The translations under genes and the position numbers were made by a program. A stretch of DNA of 64,000 nucleotides from Xylocopa sonorina (lineage: Eukaryota; Arthropoda; Insecta; Hymenoptera; Apidae), in contig NC_135195.1 of assembly GCF_050948175.1 (NCBI RefSeq), forward strand, positions 4,616,001 through 4,680,000, given 5' to 3'. Below, in pieces: positions 37,479 through 46,400 of the stretch; the first letter of the stretch is position 1, and every line of letters starts with the position of its first letter. Below the pieces are notes generated by a model. That model was not told where the DNA came from. It saw only the letters and a list, made by a program, of their open reading frames with translations, and searched no databases.

Positions 37479-40400
37479 ATGATTGGAGATATCATCAAGG
37501 CTGCGCTGTTGGTGTACTGTCTTCGGCTAATCGTGAGGGTAGTTGGCGAAACGTCGCCGTGTCCCAACTACTTTGTGTACGAGGAGGATCCAGAAACGAA
37601 GAATTTCACTGGCAAGGTCTCGGTACCATCTCCACCGAAAGGCGTTCCATTAAAGCTCAGCGTCGTTTTGAGCGTCCCCGCCGTGTTGTCTGTAAATATA
37701 TTTTCTATAACAACAATATAAACCTTTCTAACTCTTCGTTAATCCATTCAGAACTAATTACATTGCGCCACATTAAGTTACCAAAGCAACTCTCGCAATT
37801 TTCACTCGTAATACCTTAAACTACCTCTTTTTGTTATCAGAAAAAGTAGTTTTTAAAGTAAGACTCGAACTTAAGTATGTGTTGTGGTACACGTGTCGTT
37901 TGTGAAAAATTCGCGGTAATTAAATGTCGTATCATCCAGCGTAATTCGCGGTCTGCGATGCGTCAATTGTAAAGGTGACTTCAACGAACGTAATATATTG
38001 CGGTATGGAACAATTGAAAGTGGATAGATCTGACGTCTGATAGATCATGCGGTTTTCTACTGATCGAAAACCCGGTAGCTATTCCTCGAAAACACTTCTA
38101 ATTGTAGAGTTAAACGATCTGTCTTTTTCATTTTCCAGAAGTACGTTGGCAAACTAGAGTTGGGACAATCGCAACACGATGCTGTTAAAGCGATCTACGA
38201 CGGCGGAAGTCTGTTGTACAGAGTCCATTTCCCTCTTCATCGTCCGATACCTACGTTGAACGACATTTGGTTCAACGAGGACCATATCTGTACCGGCACG
38301 CGCAGTACGTATTCACTCTTTTCCTCGAAATAAAGAATAACAACACCTGAATCGTCGACTAAAGGAACGAAGTCAAGTTCTAAAACATACAAAAAACAAT
38401 ATAGACGAAAAGTGGATGTATAAAATGTATAATGGCCTAATGATTGTTTATAATAATTTTAGTAAGCGCACCTTACGTCACTGTCATCGTTCTGAACCAT
38501 ACGCTGCTACCACCTGGAGTGACATCTCCACCTGACCCCACAACACCCGTGACACCCACAACACTCGCTCCATTCAAAGCCAACAACAACGTGTTTCTGA
38601 GTAATCCGAATTTGGACCTTGGCAAACCGAAGAAACCAGACGAACCCAGAATGAATTTCCCTTTTCTACCTCCGACGACCCCAAAACCAGTCACGACGAC
38701 AGCAAAGACCAGCGTCCAGACGAACTACAGAGAATGCGGTCGAATCAACGTGGACAGGGTGAATCCTTTGGTAGCTGGAGGCTCGATAGCGTTGCCTGGT
38801 CAGTGGCCCTGGTTGGTTGCGATTTTTATCGTCAGATTCGAGTTCGAGTACCGATGCGCTGGTTCGTTGGTGACCAATAGACACGTTATTACAGGTGCGT
38901 AGATCTTCTTTACTGTTCTTCGTTTCCTCATCCCTTAAAAATATCGAAAACCTTGAATTGAAACCACAAACATTGGAAAAATGCAGAAACACAACTTCGT
39001 TTTGACGAAAGTGTGAAAGTGGCTGGTTTTTGTTTCTCAGCTGCCCATTGTTGTCAATACATTCTCCACTGTCCTTCTTCCTTTCTCCTTAAAAAATCGA
39101 AAACCTTGAATTGAAACCATAAACCTTGGAAAAATGGAGATTCATAACTTCGTTTTGATGAAAGTGTGAAAGTGGTTGGTTTTTGTTTCTCAGCCGCCCA
39201 TTGCTGTCAATACAAGAGTATGAATCTACCCGTGGTGGCGTTGTTGGTGTCGGTGGGACGTTACCAATTGCGCGATTGGAAGGAGAACGGTTCAGTGACC
39301 CGTGAGGTGAGACAGTACAAGTTCCATCCTGATTATATTTCCGGGGAGACAGCCGATTCCGATCTGGCCATCCTGACTCTGCGCGAGGAGGTGGAATTCA
39401 GCGAACTGATCAGGCCCATCTGTCTCTGGAAGGGATCCGCGAATCTGAAGAACGTTATAGGGAAAATTGGCTACGTGGTTGGCTGGGGACGCGACGAACT
39501 GGGGAACCCGTACGTTATGGAACCGCGACAGACTAAATCGCCGATCGTGCAACAGGTAATTAGCAATTTTTAAACGAAGCTCGTATCAATGAACGTAGAG
39601 CATCTGTTGAGAAAAACAGCGATGTCTTTTTTAACATTATGGTTGCTCGCTGCGCCAAAGTTTGATGGTCTTTTATGTAAAGAAGGGACATTTCTTAAAC
39701 GATGTTTTTCTCCTGAATTTTCAGAATGTTTGGTAATTAGCAATCTTTAAATGAAGCTTGTATCAATGAAGGTAGAACATCTGTTGAAAGAATCAGCGAC
39801 GTCTTGTAACATTATGGTTGCTCGTTGCACGGGAATTTGTCGATCCTTTACGTAAAGAAGGGACACTTCTTACTCAACTCTTTTCCGCTGAATTTTTAGA
39901 ACGTTTAATAATTAGCAATTTTTAAACGAAGCTCGTATCAATGAACGTAGAGCGTCTGTTGAAAAAACCAGTGACATCTTGCAAGATTATGGTTGCTCGT
40001 TATGCGAAAGTTTGTCGACCCTTTGTATAAAGAAAGGACATTTCTTACGCGATGTTTTTCTCCTGAATTTTAATCGTAATTAGCAATTTTTAAACGAAGC
40101 TCGTATCAATGAACGTAGAAAATCTGTTGAAAAAACCAGCGACGTCTTGTAACGTTAAGGTTGTTCATAAGTTTGTCGATCCTTTACGTAAAGAAGGGAC
40201 ATTTCTTACTCGACGCTTTTCCATTGAATTTTCCGAACGTTTGGTAATTAGCAATTTTTATATTTTATCAAAGCTTTTATCTTTTAGTTTGTATCAAAGA
40301 ACGTAGAGCATCTGTTGAAATAACCAGCGACGTCTTGTAACATTATGGTTGCTCGTTGCGCCAAAGTTTGCCAATCTTTTTAATGTAAAGAAGGGACATT

Positions 40401-40723
40401 TCTTACTCGACGCTTTTTCATTGAATTTTCAGAACGTTTGTATATCGAGCCATCCGAAATTCGCCGCGGTCTCTTCGAACCGGACGTTCTGCGCCGGCTA
40501 CAGAGACGGAAGCGGGCCTTGCAACGGGGACAGCGGAAGTGGGTTCGTGATCTACGACCCGATGGAGGATCGATACTACCTGCGAGGGATCGTATCGCGG
40601 TCCCTGTTGGATCTGGCTGGCGATACCTGCGACTTAACGCAGTACGTCGTCTACGTGGACGTCGCGAAGTACAAAGAGTGGGTGACATCCGAGATTGCCT
40701 CTGACAACAGCCCTTCTGAGTGA
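37479..40723 (+). CDS. gd: gastrulation-defective-type serine protease with intact catalytic triad (gd1), 5 exons
   Basis: Exons 37479-37691, 38139-38304, 38463-38894, 39194-39555, 40433-40723; 1464 nt, 487 aa. Signal peptide about 1-23, then a GD N-terminal domain (CPNYF start, about 27-135), then a Pro/Thr-rich linker, then an S1 (chymotrypsin-fold) domain. A possible activation cleavage follows VDR at Arg225 before VNPLVAGG, unlike the usual IVGG. His273 (AAHC), Asp327 (DSDLAIL) and Ser425 (GDSGSG) form a complete triad. The S1-pocket position six before Ser425 is Gly, not the Asp of trypsins, so specificity is not classical trypsin-like. In Drosophila, Gd acts between Nudel and Snake in the dorsoventral protease cascade in the perivitelline space; whether this orthologue does the same is inference. 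Intron 3 contains a duplicated copy of the AAHC exon start and intron 4 a five-copy repeat. Confidence 0.92.
38923..39216 (+). repeat. tandem duplication copying the acceptor and start of gd1 exon 4
   Basis: About 140 bp are present twice (about 38923-39066 and 39079-39216). Each copy includes the intron end tttgtttctcag and the first bases of exon 4 encoding Ala-Ala-His-Cys-Cys-Gln. In the first copy exon sequence begins at 39041 but leads to an in-frame TGA after about 24 codons. The second copy is the one that continues into the real exon. Confidence 0.9.
39556..40432 (+). repeat. five-copy intronic repeat carrying acceptor- and donor-like sites (gd1 intron 4)
   Basis: Intron 4 is almost entirely five tandem copies of a 160-190 bp unit, starting near 39556, 39733, 39908, 40075 and 40244. 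Each opens with a version of gtaattagcaatttttaaac and closes with a version of ctgaattttcagaacgtttg. The outer ends are the real donor (39556) and acceptor (40432). Internal copies keep these sites to differing degrees. The internal junction at 39727-39734 reads cag-AATGTTTG-gtaatt. Confidence 0.93.
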
Positions 40724-42679
40724 TACGTAGAACAGTACGGAATTAACGACGGATCGATTCGTCGATGGCATGGTTTCTCGTTGTCGCACTTCGATTCGTT
40801 CAAGTGCCATACCTCCATTTCAATTGCTCCGTTGTGTCGCGACTCGACGAGCAATTCGAATGGTCTCGTGTAATTATGAGATGTGAAAGGGTGAAACTTT
40901 CTAGACAACGTGTACGTCGTGCACACTGGTCTGCTACTCAGTCTTGGACGATTAGTTCTGTACTCGTTCAGTGCGTTTCGTATCAGTATTTGCGATATTG
41001 ACTATCGAGGGTGCACGGTAAATACAGTCTCCCTGTAAAAATAGATGAATAGACGTAAGTTAATTGTATATTTTAACGTAAGCGTAACTTTGAAATTGAT
41101 TATCAAAAAGTAAGTTTAGCGCGTAAGTGGATAGCGTCTGTACGTATCTGAATTTATACTCTTCTGCATTAAATATGTATGACTTTTCTTACTTTACAAT
41201 TATTTCTGTACAGTATATAACATTGTTTAAGACATTAAACAATGTTATATATAGTCCCATCTTATCTGAATTATAGTTCAACGATGTGCTCGTCTGTTCT
41301 GTTCCATCCGGTATGTACATCCGTTTACTTAAACGTAAAAGATGACACTCGCGTTGTTCGTTCGTTTCAAGAGCGAAGAAGAAGCAGAAGAGTGAAAATA
41401 AACGTTTCTGATCAGAGTTAAAGTTGTCTTAAACAATATTCTGTATAACTTATATTTTACTCAGGAAGTACTAAAAATGGTAGAAATAATTTATTTATTA
41501 CTAACATAAAGTAGTAGCATAAGGTACAACGATATAAGGAGAAATATCGATGAATATGTATGAATGTAATGAAATTCTAGTTAAAATAGGCAAATAGTCA
41601 CTCTTGTCCAATTTAAAGCATATGCTAGATCCACTTGGAATAAAGATCAAGATAATGTCACATTCAGCCCAATTGTGACGTCTGCGACATTACCATACCT
41701 TGACAACTATTATACCATACAACTATCATACCTATGTCAACTGTGAAACTTATGTCAATGTCAATACGATGGTGATCACATCTGTGATTACGATTAATTT
41801 TTCTTCTGAGAAATTGTTCTCTAAATGTCATTTGGTTACAAATCGATTATTGTATCGACGCGAAGCGAGCAACCTTGATGCAGAAGGGTGCACTCGTTCA
41901 ATGACATTCTTGATGCAACCATGTAAATATCGATCTATATATGCATAAAACGATAATTACAATAAAAACGTGTGACTTTTGCTCTCAACCGAAGTTATCT
42001 TATTCTCGAGTAAACGCCATTTACTCTTCTCTGCTCGCCTTTCTCATTGGGCACAGATATATTAACCAAGACACAGCAATCGTTTAGAATAAGTAATGAT
42101 CACGATACTTACAATCTCAGTTGTGTTTTCCTATAAACGCTCGGTTACATCGCCCATAATTCTCTTGTCCAGAATTCGACGAAATTGTCTATTAATTCCA
42201 TCTGGAGGTAAGCTAGGAAATTCTCGCGATCGTCGTGAGAAGCTGTTGAATCGCACACGTCTGTCAGAAGCAGAGAAACATTGTTCATCGGATCGTGATT
42301 AATCGTATTACATAATTGTCAATTTGTTCGCGATTAAACGCGTACGTCAACTGGATGATCGATTAACAAAGTTCGCTGCGTAGCAGCGAAGAATCGTGTG
42401 GTGCACAGTGTATCGTATGCACTTGGTATTAGTTTGAAAAATGTTCAACGATAAATTCATGTCGTACGCACTTGGTATTAGTTAAAAAAGATTTAGATAA
42501 ATTCATGTCGCTACGTCGACGCGATATACAAATGGTACTTAAATGTTGATGTATGCGATCATATCGTCGAATATGTGTGTATGTGACACTGATTTTTCCA
42601 TAGTAGCATCAGGAAAAGTGAAGAGCAAATTAGAATCAGTTGCACGTTGTGTGTAATCGAGTGAAAGCGACGATTATTT
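40724..42679. other. gd1 3' region and gd1-gd2 spacer
   Basis: The gd1 3' UTR starts here; a possible AATAAA lies at 41397-41402. A short imperfect duplication built round gcacttggtattagtt lies at about 42418-42510. No further coding exon is recognised. Confidence 0.5.
41214..41251. other. perfect 16-bp inverted repeat with 6-nt loop
   Basis: tatataacattgttta (41214-41229) is followed by the 6-nt spacer agacat and its exact reverse complement (41236-41251). It lies about 490 bp after the gd1 stop and would form an AT-rich hairpin in RNA. Its role is unknown; it may simply be a decayed inverted repeat. Confidence 0.8.
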
Positions 42680-43415
42680 CCTTAACCAGTTAACTGTGGA
42701 ATTTAGTTTCAGAAGATCCACCACAGAGTGCGGAATTAAAAACAAGCAACGACGTGTATACACGTTGAACGCAGGGCAAATGGTACTATTATACATTTTA
42801 CGAAAAACGAGGAAAGATCCCTCGATTTCAGTATCGTATAAATTCTGGCCAAAGTGACGGGTATAAATAATTGTAGTTTAAGACTGATCTGTCTGGGGGA
42901 ACGGATTTCTAGAATAAGAGCACTGGAAGATCAATTAATTAACCAGTTAACTGTGGAATTTAGTTTCAAAAGATCACCACAGGGTGCGGAATTAAAAACA
43001 GGCAACGACGTGTATACACGTCGAACGCAGGGCAAATGGTACTATTATACATTTTACGAAAAACGAAGAAGGATTACATTTCTATTCGTCAGAAAGACTA
43101 ACAATTCGTTTCTGAATACGTTATTCTTACTAAAAGCTTGAAAATTGTCAAAGAATAATGAAATACATAAACAAGAAATATTGAAGATAGCAAGAATAAA
43201 CAAGAAAAATAAGTAAATAGTTTACAAAATTTCAAACTATGTATATAAATGGAACATACCATCAAATAATATTCTTATTACACTTTATTGAGATTTCGAG
43301 TTTTCATAGTGAATGGTAATTTTTTATTTTACACGACGAGTGTACACGTGAAACGCACCGCAGTAGAGATTCGGTCCGACGAGTATACACGTCGAACGCA
43401 TTTAACTGGTTAAGG
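42680..43415. mobile_element. TTAA-bounded repetitive insertion next to the gd2 start, probable MITE or nested MITEs
   Basis: The left edge reads ccttaaccagttaac (42680) and the right edge reads gtttaactggttaagg-like sequence in inverted orientation (43401-43415), giving short terminal inverted repeats ending in TTAA. A 130-bp internal block is present twice (from 42684 and from 42940). The motif cgacg(t/a)gtatacacgtcgaacgca occurs four times (42750, 43006, 43334, 43377), once as the perfect palindrome cgacgtgtatacacgtcg at 43006-43023. TTAA flanks suggest a piggyBac-type non-autonomous element; no transposase is present. It ends 31 bp before the gd2 ATG. Confidence 0.55.
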
Positions 43416-43446
43416 GGTAATAACATCTGTGTCACAGAGTCTCAAG

Positions 43447-46400
43447 ATGATCAATGTGATCGCCAAAGCTACGCTGTTGGCGCAATTACTTCAGCTGATG
43501 GTCGTGGTGCTTGGTCAGTCGCCATGTCCCACGATTTTCTGGTACAATCGGGACCCAGGAACGAATGAAACGAACGGTTACGTTCAAATACTGTCTCCAA
43601 CGAGGGGAAACCCATCGCGACTCAACATCACCCTCAGCCATCACGTCGCACTGTCCACGGTAATTACTAGACTGCAATTTATAAATTGCAATTATCGAAG
43701 GTCAGTTTCAATGCGATCGATCGGCCTACATTTCTGTTATTCAATTTCAAACGATTGATAAGCGATATTTGTAATTGGTAATTGTTTATCGACTGCTGTG
43801 TTCATTAGCGAAGCAATCGTATCAACAGTGAATCTGTTTTGGAGGCAGAATAATTTTGTAGCCTGGAAATTTTATTTAGTTCTTATGAAGAAATTTTAAG
43901 GCGCTAAATAAAAATTATAATCTGAATTTTTCAGTGAATTTTAGTAATAGAATTAATGTTATATTCAACATGGAAACTGTTAGCGTTGTTATTGGCTAAT
44001 TACTATTTTTCCATCCAAAGTAAAACGATAAATATTGTATGAATCATTAGCGTATACTTAAAAATAGAATGTTGATCACTTGGCATTGTGTTGCAGTACA
44101 ATGTTGGAATAGAATTGGCGCATACGGTAGAGGAATCAATTGTAGCCCTCGAACAGAGTATGCCAATTATGTTCAAACTCTCATTTCCTTCCGATCTGCC
44201 CATACCCATGTTAACCAGCATATCGTTCAATAGCGTAATCATTTGCACTGGTCCACCTGGTATGTACGTTTCGTTCATAATACATGTACGTTTCTAAGGA
44301 GTGTGCAAAGGATGCAATTGACTTCGTCCCGTTTTTTTTTAAAATAGCGTGCGTATCCAGTTTCCAAATTCTACGACGCTACGAGGAATTTTAATTAAAG
44401 CCATGATGGAAATAATTATTTAATTCCAGCTGAGGGGCCAATCGTTAGCACCATCGTTATCAATAGCGAGTTGCATTTATCTGGAAAAGATGGCGAGAAA
44501 AATTTGACTCTTGTGTCCGTGCCACCCGTAATTAGCATCAAGAAACCGAATAACCAACACTGCGGTGAAATGTCGATGGCAGATCCTTACATGGTTGGAG
44601 ACTCGTTAGTGCGACTTGGTCAATGGCCGTGGGTTGTTGCGATTTTCATCGTCGAACTGTCGTACACATTCCAATGCAGCGGAACATTGGTGACCAATAG
44701 ACACGTTATTACAGGCAAGTGAATTTTTCTTCTTTACAGTGTCTAAGAAACGGAAATTTTCATTCATATTATCTGAATTCGTTTGGGGTAGTGTCTGTTA
44801 ATGCTGTAATCGCGGGTACTTTTAGCACAGAAAGGAAAGTAAAATAAGTATTGAACTTTGGTGACCAATACACACGTTATTACAGGCAAGTGAATTTTTC
44901 TTCTTCGCAGTGTCTAAGAAACGGAAATTTTCATGTACAATTCGTTTGGGGTAGTGTCTGTTAATTCTGTAATCGCGAGTACTTTTAGCACAGAAAGGAC
45001 TGTAAAACGAAAATAAGTGTAGAGACAAATTTGTACAGCTGATACTACACCTCGAAAGCAACAAAAAAGTTCATACAAACCTAGGTCTGATTTGCAAAAA
45101 TGGCAGAGAAAATTGGGATTCTTGTTTTTTTCAGAGAAACAGTAGTTTCGCTCATATTATTGATTGTATCTTCCAAACCGTTATTCCTACAAGAAAATGA
45201 TAAACAATATTGAACGGAGCAATAAATTTGCTATTTTAATAGTCCCTATTTTACCTTGAAACTCGAAAACAGGTGCAGTAATAAGAGTTTAAACTTATCT
45301 CAGAAGGTATAATTTGTAAATTGCGAAAACTTTGATCTCCTAATTAGGTAATTAATTTTAAACGTGGAGGGCAGAAAATTTGACAAGAACTTCCTTATTC
45401 ATTAAGCTTTCTGATGATATAATCAGTTTTTTATTCCGTTGCACAGAAGCAAAGAAATTTAGTGTGAAATGATGAAAATTGCAAATAAACTGTATATGCA
45501 TTCATAGCACCCAAAGGGTTAATTCAATTTTTAAGCCTAAAGGCGATTTTGCACGGAAAATTTGTAACAACCAATTTTAATTTTATGACCAATTTTGCTA
45601 AATGGAAATAGAGGATGCTGCAACTCCACAGTGTCCGTATGTGAGCAATTCCTTTCACTCAAGAGACCCAATACACTCTGCACCCTGGCCCAAACCACAG
45701 ACTTCTTCACCCCTGGAGGGTTTTCTTCAGTGACAGTTATGGTTTCTTAAGTATAATATTTCTGGCCATGGTCATTCCTTCTGCTTGCGAAAACCGCTGA
45801 AAAAACCATCTTTTTCTGTTGAATTATGGACTTCTCAATTCCAGCTTCGTGCTGTTTCGCTCCAGTATGCATGCCTACAAGTAGCTACATCAAAGACTCC
45901 ACTCCTTATCCCTGTAGGGTTTTAAAGAAAATTCTTTGCCATTTTTTCAAATTATGGACCTAGGTTTATGTGAACTTTTGTGTTGCTTTTGAGGTCTAAT
46001 ATCAGCTGTAAAAATTTGTCATACGTTTGTCACTATGTATATTACACATCTATTGCTTCCCTGACTTCGTTTCTGCTTTCCTTTCCTTCTTTCTGCTTTC
46101 CTCTCTCATCTTAATTACATAATTTTAAAGTACTGTCGATTAAATAACGAAATTCCTTAATTTTCATTTAGAAGAGAAAGAGTCGGATAAATTATACCTC
46201 CCGCTTTAGAGATAAGAGAGAGAAAGATATATACAAAAGCTATAGGAAGGAGTGAGACAGATGCTGTTGACCCTCCACCAGGACCCCTGGCGCCATCTCT
46301 GTAAAAAGTGCTCAAACTGGTCGCACACAATTATCGACAGCGAAGTGAACTACTCAAGAACTACTAGCTCCATCTTTACGGAGGGTAGTAAAACTAATTA

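Noticed and set aside
42854..43141. 95-codon ORF in the repeat before gd2
   Set aside because: Lies within duplicated, palindrome-bearing repetitive DNA; no transposase motif and no link to gd2 exons.
44719..44720. GT donor four bases after the GC donor of gd2 exon 3
   Set aside because: It leaves phase 2, which shifts the frame into exon 4 and destroys AAHC; the GC site at 44715 keeps the frame.
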